Shown here: piece by piece, positions 1 to 9,779 of the stretch
How positions within the stretch are numbered: the stretch's first letter is position 1
Layout: every line of letters begins with the position of its first letter
DNA from: Thermoanaerobaculaceae bacterium
GTDB lineage: Bacteria; Acidobacteriota; Thermoanaerobaculia; Thermoanaerobaculales; Thermoanaerobaculaceae
Reading direction: 5' to 3'
DNA: 43,814 nt
NCBI GenBank assembly: GCA_013388425.1
Contig: JACADV010000028.1
Location: forward strand, 1 to 43,814
The notes under the pieces: model-generated
The model's input: the letters and a program-made list of their open reading frames with translations, nothing else
Database searches by the model: none
What the model was told of the DNA's origin: nothing
Position numbers and translations under genes: made by a program

Positions 1-1
1 C

Positions 2-613
2 CACTGGCCCACGGCGGCGCTGGGGTGGGGAGCGGCGGGGGTGGCCCTGGCGGTGCTGCTGTGGGGGGTGCGTGGTGGCAGCGCCAGCGCTGCCGCCGCG
101 GTGGTGGGCGGCGCCTCGATGGGGTGGTTCTTGCTCCTCCTCTCGGCGTGGCAGGGGCGGGAAGGATCCACCTACGCGGCCGTTGGTGCCCTCACCGCTG
201 CCTTCATGGCCGGGCTCGTGGTAGGTTCTCTGGTCACGCGGGGTCGCGAGGCCAGTGCCGGACGGTGGCTTCCCGCCCTGCTGGCAGGGGGGGCTGCCTT
301 CTCGCTCCTGCTTGCGGGGACGGTGACGCTGCGGCCCAGCGGGGCAGCGATCGTGGCTGCTCTCGTCCTGGCCGGTACCCTGACCGGCGCGGCGTTTCCG
401 GGCCTTGCTTGCCGCATCGCCCCGCAGCAGCCGCGCCGCGGCGCCGGGTGGGGCTTTGCCGCCGACGAACTGGGGGCGGCGGTGGGAGCGCTGCTCTTTG
501 GCGTGCTGCTCACCCCCTGGGTGGGAATGACCGCGGGCGCTGCAGCGCTGGCCGTGGTGCAGCTTGCCGCGGCAGCGGGGCTGGGGTGGGGGCAGCCAGG
601 CCGCAGGGGGTGA
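2..613 (+). CDS. Spermidine-synthase-like integral membrane protein (5'-truncated)
   Basis: This is the C-terminal end of a polytopic membrane protein; the frame is open from the first bases, so the true start lies outside the window. About five hydrophobic segments are visible. Two stretches resemble the membrane domains attached to spermidine synthases: the FMAGLVVGSLV segment, and a late ADELGAAVGALLFG segment followed by a Pro-Trp-Val-Gly turn, like the ADxLGAxxGAL signature of that family. No aminopropyltransferase catalytic domain is present in the visible part. Whether the complete protein has one cannot be judged here. The stop lies 2 bases before the first ATG of the next gene, suggesting co-transcription. 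The family call rests on these two motifs only. Confidence 0.55.
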   Translation, partial: HWPTAALGWGAAGVALAVLLWGVRGGSASAAAAVVGGASMGWFLLLLSAWQGREGSTYAAVGALTAAFMAGLVVGSLVTRGREASAGRWLPALLAGGAAFSLLLAGTVTLRPSGAAIVAALVLAGTLTGAAFPGLACRIAPQQPRRGAGWGFAADELGAAVGALLFGVLLTPWVGMTAGAAALAVVQLAAAAGLGWGQPGRRG

Positions 614-627
614 GGATGGAGGTGTCC

Positions 628-1092
628 ATGGAGCGGGAGCGAAAGTTGCAGCGGTACCGGAGGATCGGCGAGCAGCTCGCCTCGTTGCTGAGCAAGACCA
701 AGGACCCAGTGGCGCGGATGGCCACCGCGGCGGCCCTCCTGCACGCCAAGATGCCGGGCTTTTCCTGGACGGGTTTCTACCTGCTCCGCGACGGCGAACT
801 GACCGTGGGCCCCTACCAGGGCCCCCTTGCCTGCCTCGTCCTCGAGCCCCACCGGGGGGTGTGCTGGGCAGCGGTGGACCGGGGCGAGACGGTGGTCGTG
901 GAGGACGTGCACGCCTTCCCCGGCCACATTGCCTGCGACCCGCGCTCCCGCTCGGAGATCGTGGTGCCGCTGCGCCGGCCCGACGGGAGGGTGGTGGGCG
1001 TTCTGGACATCGATTCCTACCACCCGGCCCACTTCGACGCGGCCGACCGGGAGGGGCTGGAAGCAATCGTGGCGCAGCTCCTGGCGGGTTAG
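628..1092 (+). CDS. msrC: Free methionine-R-sulfoxide reductase (GAF domain, fRMsr/YebR type)
   Basis: This 154-residue single GAF-domain protein should reduce free L-methionine-(R)-sulfoxide in the cytoplasm, using thioredoxin or a similar donor. The family signatures are clear: GPYQGPLAC, HRGVCW, EDVHAFPGHIACD, SEIVVPL and GVLDIDS. The three cysteines of the catalytic and resolving relay are present at Cys69, Cys79 and Cys103; their spacing of 10 and 24 matches E. coli YebR (Cys84, Cys94, Cys118). I chose the ATG at 628 because GGAGG sits 5 bases upstream; an in-frame ATG at 616 would add four residues with no good ribosome site. The TAG stop overlaps the stop of the convergent AmrS gene by two bases, so there is no room for a separate terminator. 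Confidence 0.88.
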   Translation: MERERKLQRYRRIGEQLASLLSKTKDPVARMATAAALLHAKMPGFSWTGFYLLRDGELTVGPYQGPLACLVLEPHRGVCWAAVDRGETVVVEDVHAFPGHIACDPRSRSEIVVPLRRPDGRVVGVLDIDSYHPAHFDAADREGLEAIVAQLLAG

Positions 1093-2228
1093 CTCCACAC
1101 GCCGGGGATGGCGCGGCCGCAGGTAGGGCACGCCCCCTTGGCGAGCCGGTTTTCCAGGACCGAGAACCCGAAGCGGCGGACGAGCACGGCGCCGCACCCT
1201 GGGCAGACCGTGTTTTCGCCAGCGTGCCCCGGCAAGTTGCCCACGTAGACGTAGGACAACCCCTCCGCCAGGCCGATGCTCCGGGCCCGCTCCAGGGTGG
1301 CCACCGGCGTCACCGGCAGGTTGGTGAGGCGGTAGGTGGGGTGGAAGCGCGTAAAGTGCACCGGCACCTCGTGACCGAGCGTGGCCTTGACCCACCGGGT
1401 GAGATCGCGGATCTCCTCCTCCGAGTCGTTCATGGTGGGGATGAGCAGGACGACGATCTCCAGCCACACGCCCGCGGCGCGGATCGTCTCCAGGGCCTTG
1501 AGCACCGGCTTGAGCTCGCCCCGCACCAGGTCGCGGTAGAACGCGTCGCGAAAGCTTTTGAGGTCCACCTTCACCGCCGCCAGGTACGGCAGGACCTCCT
1601 TGAGCGGCGCCTCCTGGATGTAGCCGTTGGACACCACGGTGGTGCGCACCCCTACCCGCCGGGCGGCCAGCGCCGTGTCGCGCACGTACTCCCAGAACAC
1701 CACCGGCTCGGAGTAGGTGGCGGAGAGGAGTGGTACGCCCCGCTGCCGCGCCAGGGCGGCCAGGGCGTCGGGGGGCAGGTATTGCGACGGCACCTGCTCC
1801 GGCCGGAACTGGGAGATCTCCCAGTTCTGGCAGAACTTGCACTCTACGTTGCAGCCGGCGGTGGCAAAGGACAGGGCCTGGGCCCCGGGCAGAACGTGGA
1901 AGAACGGCTTCTTTTCGATGGGGTCCACGTGCACCGAACAGGCGGCACCCCAGACGAGGGTGAAATAGGTGCCGCCACGGTTTTCGCGCACACCGCAGGC
2001 CCCCCGTTCCCGGTCGGCTACCTGGCACCCCCGCGGGCAAAGCTGGCACTCCACCCGCCCCTCGCCCAGCGACTTCCACCAAGAGGCTTGGCGGGCTGGC
2101 AGGTCGTCCCCCTCGAGCGGGCTCCCCACCGGCGGGGTGCGCCCCCGAGCCGGGCGGGGCATGGCGCTGGCGAGAAGGGCCGCCGCCCCCAGGCGGGCTG
2201 CCTCGCGGCGGTCGAGGCGGTGCCTCAC
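1089..2228 (-). CDS. amrS: AmmeMemoRadiSam-type radical SAM protein (AmrS) with Tat signal
   Basis: The 379-residue product has a radical SAM cluster motif CNVECKFC (Cys126, Cys130, Cys133). Before it lie the AmrS cysteines CxxCxxxC (61, 64, 68) and Cys78, then VDPIEKKP and FHVLPG; a zinc-ribbon-like CPGC...CPTC pair lies at the C-terminus. The AmrS family is linked to AMMECR1 and MEMO1 homologues by co-occurrence; its substrate is not firmly known. The start is GTG at 2228, overlapping the TGA of the upstream DUF362 gene as GTGA, with GGAGG 7 bases upstream. Starting here gives a twin-arginine-like leader (LDRREAARLGAAALLAS) followed by Pro-Arg-Pro-Ala-Arg. Export of a radical SAM protein would be odd, because SAM and low-potential electrons are cytoplasmic. 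No AMMECR1 or MEMO1 gene is in the window. Confidence 0.85.
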   Translation of the reverse strand: MRHRLDRREAARLGAAALLASAMPRPARGRTPPVGSPLEGDDLPARQASWWKSLGEGRVECQLCPRGCQVADRERGACGVRENRGGTYFTLVWGAACSVHVDPIEKKPFFHVLPGAQALSFATAGCNVECKFCQNWEISQFRPEQVPSQYLPPDALAALARQRGVPLLSATYSEPVVFWEYVRDTALAARRVGVRTTVVSNGYIQEAPLKEVLPYLAAVKVDLKSFRDAFYRDLVRGELKPVLKALETIRAAGVWLEIVVLLIPTMNDSEEEIRDLTRWVKATLGHEVPVHFTRFHPTYRLTNLPVTPVATLERARSIGLAEGLSYVYVGNLPGHAGENTVCPGCGAVLVRRFGFSVLENRLAKGACPTCGRAIPGVWS

Positions 2229-3202
2229 CCGGCCACCTCCTGGATCGCCGCCGGGTCGCCCACGCCCAGGCCGTAGCGGGCAGCGGTGGCAATGAAGCGG
2301 GGCGCCCGCTTGGCTGCCGCCAGGGTGGGCAGGCCGCGCCTGCTCCGTTCCGCGTCGATCACCCGCCACGCCCAGGCGTCAGCAGCCACCGGGTCGGTGG
2401 ACGCGGCCACCACGCCCAGGGGGAAGGTGGCATCGGAGCGGAACGCCGGTCCGCCGTGGCACTGGGCCACGAGGCCGTCCAGGAGGGTGAGCCGGAGCTT
2501 GTCGCGCAGGAAGGGGTGGTTGCACACGTCGGCCACGTAGGGGTCGCAGTTGGTGTCGTGGTACTTGTTGGGGTTGTGGATCACCCCGTACCAGTTCTTG
2601 AGGCTGGCGGAAACGCCCGCAAGATCGTGGTCCTTGACCACGCCAAAGCCAATCAGGGCGCTACAGGTGGTGGAGACGAGGCGCGCAAAGCAGGAACCGA
2701 TGGCGCCCGAGGTGGAGGGGGTGGGATCGTAGTCGTTGTCCACGCCAAAGCAGCGGTAGGACGCACCGTCGCGGCGAACGACGAAGCCGGCCCGCTGGAG
2801 CTCCCGGCTGGAGCGCTCGAAGACGACGATGCGCTCGGCGGCCACCCCCGCCTCCACCAGCAGCTGGACCAGCGCCTCCACGAGCTCCGGGTGGGGGGAG
2901 AGGTGCCGGCCGCCCAGGCAGTTGAGCTTGATGCCCACGGTGTCCGAGGGCTTGAAGAGGGCAGCCAAAGCGACGCGGGCCGAGGCGGCGCCGGTGGCGG
3001 CCACGATGGCTCGGGCCACGGCGGTGCGGGCGAGGGCCGGATCCAGCGCCCCCCCGGCGGCGGGCGGGGCCAGCTTGGCCACACCGACGCGGCCCCGGAA
3101 CGTGTTCTGGCCTCCTCTGGCGGCCCGGCCAGCCCAGGGCAGGACCAGGGCGGAAAGTCCGGTGATGCGGGCTAGCTCGCGGCGAGTAAGCGTCCGGGGC
3201 AT
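2225..3202 (-). CDS. DUF362 domain protein with Tat signal
   Basis: This 325-residue protein opens with a twin-arginine leader (TRRELARITGLSALVL, then GRAARG), so it is probably exported folded. The body matches the DUF362 family in the segments VGIKLNCLGGRHLSPHPELV, LKNWYGVIHNP and the late ASTDPVAADAWAW, a DPVAxD signature typical of the family. DUF362 proteins often sit beside redox or radical SAM genes and some carry ferredoxin domains; I see no CxxCxxC cluster motif here. ATG 3202 was chosen because GGAGGAGG lies about 5 bases upstream; the longer frame to 3259 has no such site. It is the first gene of a two-gene unit, its stop overlapping the amrS start by 4 bases, so the two proteins are probably made in a fixed ratio and may work together outside the cytoplasm. 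Confidence 0.8.
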   Translation of the reverse strand: MPRTLTRRELARITGLSALVLPWAGRAARGGQNTFRGRVGVAKLAPPAAGGALDPALARTAVARAIVAATGAASARVALAALFKPSDTVGIKLNCLGGRHLSPHPELVEALVQLLVEAGVAAERIVVFERSSRELQRAGFVVRRDGASYRCFGVDNDYDPTPSTSGAIGSCFARLVSTTCSALIGFGVVKDHDLAGVSASLKNWYGVIHNPNKYHDTNCDPYVADVCNHPFLRDKLRLTLLDGLVAQCHGGPAFRSDATFPLGVVAASTDPVAADAWAWRVIDAERSRRGLPTLAAAKRAPRFIATAARYGLGVGDPAAIQEVAG

Positions 3203-3262
3203 CGTGCCTCCTCCCGTCACCGTACAGGAATAGCGCCCCCGGGGGCAAACGGCAAGCAACGG

Positions 3263-3628
3263 CTAGGGTAGATCTTCCTCGGCGACGCCGAAGTAGTGGC
3301 CCACCTCGTGGATCACCGTGTCCCGGATTTCCCGCACCAGCTCCGCCCGGTCCTCGCAAGCCTCCAGGAGGGGGAGGCGGTAGATCACGATGCGGTCGGG
3401 CAGCACGTTGCCGTAGGACGCGCCCCGATCGAGGAGGTTCACCCCCTGGTAGAGGCCGAAGAGGGTTTCCGTCTCGGGGTCTAGGCCCGCCTCCACGAGG
3501 TCCTCCTCGGTGGGTTCGTCCTCCACTACCACCACCACGTTCTCCAGGAGGCTCGCGAACCGTTCCGGCAGCCGGTCCAGGGCCTGGGCCACCAACTTTT
3601 CGAACTCGGCACGGCTCATCCGCAGCAT
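3263..3628 (-). CDS. Small zincin-like metallopeptidase (Pfam Zincin_1 type)
   Basis: The 121-residue protein carries the zinc motif HEVGHYFG at residues 107-114, followed by Glu-Glu-Asp; this is the HExxHxxGxxE pattern of small metzincin-like proteins of the Zincin_1/DUF197 group. Upstream lie the conserved segments FxxLLENVVVVVEDEP and LFGLYQGVNLLDRG, also typical of that group. Length is normal for the family. The substrate is unknown, and many members have no demonstrated peptidase activity. Two starts are possible (3628 or 3619), neither with a clear ribosome site; the palindromic -10-like box at 3634-3644 would place transcription only a few bases ahead of 3628. It is divergent to the nucleoside transporter gene. 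Confidence 0.8.
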   Translation of the reverse strand: MLRMSRAEFEKLVAQALDRLPERFASLLENVVVVVEDEPTEEDLVEAGLDPETETLFGLYQGVNLLDRGASYGNVLPDRIVIYRLPLLEACEDRAELVREIRDTVIHEVGHYFGVAEEDLP

Positions 3629-3633
3629 TCGCA

Positions 3634-3644
3634 GGTATGATACC
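3634..3644. promoter_or_regulatory. Palindromic divergent -10 box (candidate)
   Basis: The perfect 11-base palindrome GGTATGATACC lies between two divergent genes. Read on plus it gives TATGAT 30 bases before the nupC-type start; read on minus it gives TATCAT 9 bases before the zincin gene start. No convincing -35 box is visible on either strand. It may instead be a small operator. Confidence 0.35.
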
Positions 3645-3670
3645 CGCTACGGCCGGGGGAGGGCGGCGAT

Positions 3671-4921
3671 ATGGAACGAATCGTTTCGGGGCTGGGCCTG
3701 GTGGTGTTTCTCGGCCTGGCTTACGTCTCATCCGCGAACCGGCGCGCCATCCGCTGGCGCACCGTGCTGTGGGGCCTTGCCCTCCAGGTCGCGCTCGCCC
3801 TGTTCATCATCAAGTCGCCACTGGGTTTTGCCGCCTTCCAGTTCGTGGGCGGCCTGGTGAAGAAGTTCCTGGACTTCACCGACGCGGGGTCTTCCTTCGT
3901 CTTCGGCGAGCACTTCGCGGACCACTTCTTTGCCTTCAAGGTGCTTCCCACCATCATCTTCGTTTCCTCCTCCATGACCCTGCTGTACTACTTTGGGGTG
4001 CTGCAGAAGGTGGTGGAGTGGGCGGCCTGGGTGATGATGAAGACCATGGGCACCTCGGGGGCCGAGTCGCTGTGCGGGGCCGCCAACATCTTCGTGGGGC
4101 AGAGCGAGGCGCCGCTCTTCATCCGCCCGTACGTGCCACGGCTCACCCAGTCCGAGCTGGGGGCAGTGATGGTGGGCGGGTTTGCCACCATTGCCGCTGG
4201 GGTGATGGCGGTGTACATCGACTTTGGCGTGCCGGCGGTGCACCTGCTGGCGGCTTCGGTGATGGCGGCTCCAGCGGGGCTGGCGGTGGCCAAGCTGATG
4301 TTCCCGGAGGAGGGCGAGCCGGAGACGCGCGGCCACGCTCGGGCCGCCATCGAACGCCCGTGGGTGAACCCGGTGGATGCGGCGGCTGCTGGCGCCGCCG
4401 ATGGCATGAAGCTGGCCTTGAACGTGGGTGCCATGCTCATCGCGTTCTTGGCGCTCCTCGCCCTGGTCAACGCGCTGCTGGGGTATGTGGGCGGTCTCGT
4501 GGGCGTGCCGGCGCTGTCGCTGGAGTGGCTGTTCGCGCGCCTCCTGGCTCCGGCTGCCTGGCTCATGGGGATCCCCCTGGAGGATTGTGGCCGCGTCGGC
4601 ATCCTCCTCGGCAAGAAAACGGTCCTCAACGAGTTCATCGCCTACCTGGACCTGAAGACGTTGTTGGACAACGCCCGCGCGGTGGCAGCGGGGACGGTGC
4701 CGGCTGCATCGGTGGCGGTGCTTTCCGACCGCGCCGTGGTGCTGTCCACCTATGCGCTGTGTGGCTTTGCCAACATTGGTTCGATCGCCATCCAGATCGG
4801 TGGCATCGGCGGGTTGGCCCCCAACCGGCAGGGCGACCTGGCAAAGCTCGGCCTGCGGGCGCTCGTGGCGGGTACCCTGACCAACTGCATCAATGCGTGC
4901 GTTGCCGGCATACTGCTGTAG
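3671..4921 (+). CDS. nupC: Concentrative nucleoside transporter (NupC/CNT family)
   Basis: This 416-residue inner-membrane protein should import nucleosides with a cation (H+ or Na+). Family hallmarks are the re-entrant-loop signature GTSGAESLCGAANIFVGQSEAPL at residues 127-149 (GQSE carrying the substrate-binding Gln and Glu) and KKTVLNEFIAYLDL followed by an ALCGFANIGSIAIQIGG segment near the C-terminus. Both contain the charged and amide residues that bind nucleoside in vcCNT. Length and 8-10 membrane segments fit the family. A purine-rich stretch (GGGGGAGG) precedes the ATG. A lipoprotein gene follows after 13 bases, in the same orientation. The substrate (pyrimidine or purine nucleosides) cannot be decided from sequence alone. 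Confidence 0.9.
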   Translation: MERIVSGLGLVVFLGLAYVSSANRRAIRWRTVLWGLALQVALALFIIKSPLGFAAFQFVGGLVKKFLDFTDAGSSFVFGEHFADHFFAFKVLPTIIFVSSSMTLLYYFGVLQKVVEWAAWVMMKTMGTSGAESLCGAANIFVGQSEAPLFIRPYVPRLTQSELGAVMVGGFATIAAGVMAVYIDFGVPAVHLLAASVMAAPAGLAVAKLMFPEEGEPETRGHARAAIERPWVNPVDAAAAGAADGMKLALNVGAMLIAFLALLALVNALLGYVGGLVGVPALSLEWLFARLLAPAAWLMGIPLEDCGRVGILLGKKTVLNEFIAYLDLKTLLDNARAVAAGTVPAASVAVLSDRAVVLSTYALCGFANIGSIAIQIGGIGGLAPNRQGDLAKLGLRALVAGTLTNCINACVAGILL

Positions 4922-4934
4922 AAAGGGGACAAGG

Positions 4935-6254
4935 ATGGGCCGTCGCATCGTTTTCCTCGCGTTGGTACCACTTCTGGGGTGCGCCCTGCAGGATCCCACC
5001 ACGCCCGTACCGCAGCCGGACACGTTGATCCTCGGCCGACTGGTGGCGGTCCGAGAGGTGCCGCAGGAGCCGGGGGTGTGGGAGGTGGAGATCCGGGCCG
5101 GCCTGCCGGAGACGCTGGTGGCGGTGATGCGGCGCGAGGGGCGCCCGGTGCCACAGCTGGAGAAGGATCTCGCGGTCAAGGTGCGGGTCACGCGCGACAC
5201 CGTCTGCATCGTCGAAGGCGTGCCTACCGAGCTGGCCGCCTTCCGGGTGGGGCAGGAGCTTGCCGTGGTGCCAAAGCCAGGTACCTGTGCCATGGTGGGC
5301 AGCAAGCTGCTGCTGGCCGAGGCGGGGGAGTTCTACCACTTTGCCTCCTACGAGGTGCACCACCTCCCCCGCGCCCTTCAGACCCTGCCGCCCAGCGTCA
5401 CTTCGCGCACGGATCCAGCCAGGATCAACTCGGCCGGGCAGGAGCAGACCCCCCTGCCGCTGGCCGACGGGCGGGTGGTGTACTTTGCGGCGGGGCTGCT
5501 GCCACCGGTGCAGGAGGGTGGCGAACCGTTGGGGGCGGTTCGACCCGGGATGCGACAGGCGGGTGGTGCTCTGGCGCGGTGGGCTGTGGGCGGGGTGCGA
5601 CCGTACCGCGTCGTCTGGCAGGAGGGACGCTGGAGCTCCCCCGAACCGGTGGTTTTCCCCGGCCTTGCCGAGGACGCCAGCGCACGCATCACCTGGGTCA
5701 ACGAGAGCGAGACGGAATGCCTGGTGGAGGTGGTGACGCCAGGCGCGCCCACGTTCCTGGCGGAGGCACGCCGGGAGAAGGCGGGGGCGCCGTGGGGCAA
5801 GCTGGTGCGCAGCCCCTTGGCGACGGGAGCCCAAACGGGCGGTGGGCAGCGCTTTGGGCGGGAGGGCAAGTCCCTGGTGTGGACGGTGATGACGGCCAAC
5901 GGCAGCGATCTGTGGCTGGCGGTGGGGGGGGCTACCGGGCAGCCGTTGGAGCCCAGGATCAATACCCTGGGTTCCGAGTGGGCACCGCGCGTGGGGCCGG
6001 GGAACACCCTGTACTTCTGTCGGGAGCAGCGGCAGCTACTGTTCGCCGGCGGCATCGTCCAGGACGTGCGCCTGGCCGGTACCCAGCGTCGGCCACTCCT
6101 GGAGGCCACTCCGGCCCGGGGCGGAACGCTGCTGTTCTTCCGCGTGCCCCGCTACGCCCCTGGCCAGGTGGAGTGGGACCTGGCCGTTGCCACGCGGGTG
6201 GGGGAGGGGTGGGGTCCGCCGGTACCTCTCGACGAGTGGCGGCCGGCGGCGTGA
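4935..6254 (+). CDS. Lipoprotein with beta-propeller-like repeats, unknown function
   Basis: The 439-residue product begins with a short signal and a lipobox (LVPLLGC), so it is probably a lipid-anchored envelope protein. After an N-terminal region of about 150 residues the sequence contains repeated units of the kind GxxLVWTVMTANGSDLWLA and GNTLYFCREQ, which look like WD40-like beta-propeller (PD40/TolB) blades. I do not recognise a specific family. AGGGG lies 6 bases before the ATG. It lies 13 bases after the nucleoside transporter gene and is probably co-transcribed, but the sequence suggests no shared function. Its stop is 6 bases from the stop of the convergent epimerase-like gene. Confidence 0.7.
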   Translation: MGRRIVFLALVPLLGCALQDPTTPVPQPDTLILGRLVAVREVPQEPGVWEVEIRAGLPETLVAVMRREGRPVPQLEKDLAVKVRVTRDTVCIVEGVPTELAAFRVGQELAVVPKPGTCAMVGSKLLLAEAGEFYHFASYEVHHLPRALQTLPPSVTSRTDPARINSAGQEQTPLPLADGRVVYFAAGLLPPVQEGGEPLGAVRPGMRQAGGALARWAVGGVRPYRVVWQEGRWSSPEPVVFPGLAEDASARITWVNESETECLVEVVTPGAPTFLAEARREKAGAPWGKLVRSPLATGAQTGGGQRFGREGKSLVWTVMTANGSDLWLAVGGATGQPLEPRINTLGSEWAPRVGPGNTLYFCREQRQLLFAGGIVQDVRLAGTQRRPLLEATPARGGTLLFFRVPRYAPGQVEWDLAVATRVGEGWGPPVPLDEWRPAA

Positions 6255-6260
6255 CGACCG

Positions 6261-6818
6261 CTACTCCCGCGTGACCTCCCAGAGGTGGCGCACCGCCGGG
6301 TGGTCCCAGGGGATGCGGTACTCGTCGGGGTGCGCCGCGTCGAAGCAGCGCGTCACCAGGTAGAAGAGCCCACAGGGGACGGTGAGGGGGCGGTAGCCGT
6401 GGGCCACCCCCGCGGGGATCCGAACCCAGGCGTCGCGCCCTTCGCCGAGGATCACGACCTGCGTCCCGCCGGCGGTGGGGGAGGCGCGGCGCAGGTCCAG
6501 GAGGACCACCTTCATCTTGAAGGGCGGCGGGCAGAACCACAGGTCGTCCTGCCCGAGGTGCACGTGCAGCCCCTTCACGTGGTCGCTGGCCGTGACCAGG
6601 GAGTAGTTGAGCTGGGCCAGGGCAACACCGGCCGAGAACTGCGCCAGCTTCTCGGAGCCGGGGTGCGTCTGGGCGGTGCGGAAGAGTTCGAGGAAGAGCC
6701 CGCGATCGTCCACGTGGCGGGTGAGGGGGAAAACTTCCACGCCGTGGATGGGCGGGGAGGCGCTGTACTCCTTCTGTTTCCCAGGCTCCAGCAGGTCCTC
6801 GCGCCGCAGCTCGCCCAT
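6261..6818 (-). CDS. dTDP-4-dehydrorhamnose 3,5-epimerase family (RmlC-like) protein
   Basis: This 185-residue cupin-type protein resembles RmlC: DDRGLFLELFR near the start, LNYSLVTASDHVKGLHVHLGQ with the catalytic-type histidine, MKVVLLDLR, and IPAGVAHGYRPL. The family converts dTDP-4-keto-6-deoxyglucose to the 4-keto-rhamnose isomer for surface polysaccharide, but close relatives act on other nucleotide sugars and no rmlA, rmlB or rmlD is in the window. GGAGGAGACC precedes the ATG. It lies downstream of the Kdo operon and the folded RNA region, on the same strand. The shared theme would be cell-surface sugars. The exact substrate is uncertain. Confidence 0.75.
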   Translation of the reverse strand: MGELRREDLLEPGKQKEYSASPPIHGVEVFPLTRHVDDRGLFLELFRTAQTHPGSEKLAQFSAGVALAQLNYSLVTASDHVKGLHVHLGQDDLWFCPPPFKMKVVLLDLRRASPTAGGTQVVILGEGRDAWVRIPAGVAHGYRPLTVPCGLFYLVTRCFDAAHPDEYRIPWDHPAVRHLWEVTRE

Positions 6819-6851
6819 GGTCTCCTCCGGCAGCGCAAGGCTAGCACATGA

Positions 6852-7145
6852 CGTTGCCCCTCGCGGCTGCCGCGCTCGGACCTTGCGGCTCCCCAGCCGC
6901 TGCGGCCCGAGAGGCCGTCGCGCGCGACCCCGTAGCTGGTCTCGTCGCGGGGCCCCTCGCCGTTCCCGGCGTGCCGCCGGGCCGGCGACACCCCGTTCCA
7001 TTCCCGGCGCGAGGTGCCCGCGCCCTCGGCGTGATGGCGGCGTAGCGCGAGGGGCGCTCTTCCCCTGGCGGCAGGCCTGCTGCTCGTTGGCGACGCGTTC
7101 CTCGTGGCGGGGGTTGTTCGCTGGGTAGCCGTTGCCCTTCGCGGC
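6852..7145 (-). ncRNA. Highly structured RNA candidate (HEARO / omega-RNA-like)
   Basis: The 341 bases between kdsA and the RmlC-like gene hold no convincing gene but many strong hairpins: 6885-6900 (6 bp, 4-base loop), 6903-6917 (5 bp), 6958-6987 (7 bp inside 5 bp, 3-base loop), 7006-7024 (6 bp) and 7050-7066 (5 bp). Near-identical 16-base direct repeats (15/16) bound it at 6852-6867 and 7130-7145. Read on minus, the 5' part runs GGCAACGGCUACCC, then GAACAACCCC, then CGCC. To my recollection this resembles the start of HEARO RNAs, the guide RNAs of IscB/IsrB elements, which are about this long. That family match is from memory, not a search. It does not match tmRNA, RNase P RNA or SRP RNA hallmarks. 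No iscB gene is nearby, so it would be a stand-alone copy. Confidence 0.45.
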
Positions 7146-7159
7146 CGAAAACAGAGCGC

Positions 7160-9779
<2,620 letters not shown>

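Noticed and set aside
172-2292. A long minus-strand open frame overlapping the GAF and AmrS genes
   Set aside because: Low-complexity Arg/Pro/Gly translation with no domain; it is a shadow of the true genes.
1089-3202. Complete AmmeMemoRadiSam operon
   Set aside because: No AMMECR1 or MEMO1 homologue is present in the window; only the radical SAM member is seen.
6852-7145. tmRNA, RNase P RNA, 6S RNA or SRP RNA
   Set aside because: The hallmark conserved blocks of these RNAs (tmRNA ends, RNase P CR blocks, SRP tetraloop region) are not visible.
6819-7159. Protein-coding reading of the kdsA-RmlC gap
   Set aside because: The open frames are Arg/Gly/Pro-rich, lack ribosome sites and are better explained by stem-forming GC-rich RNA.
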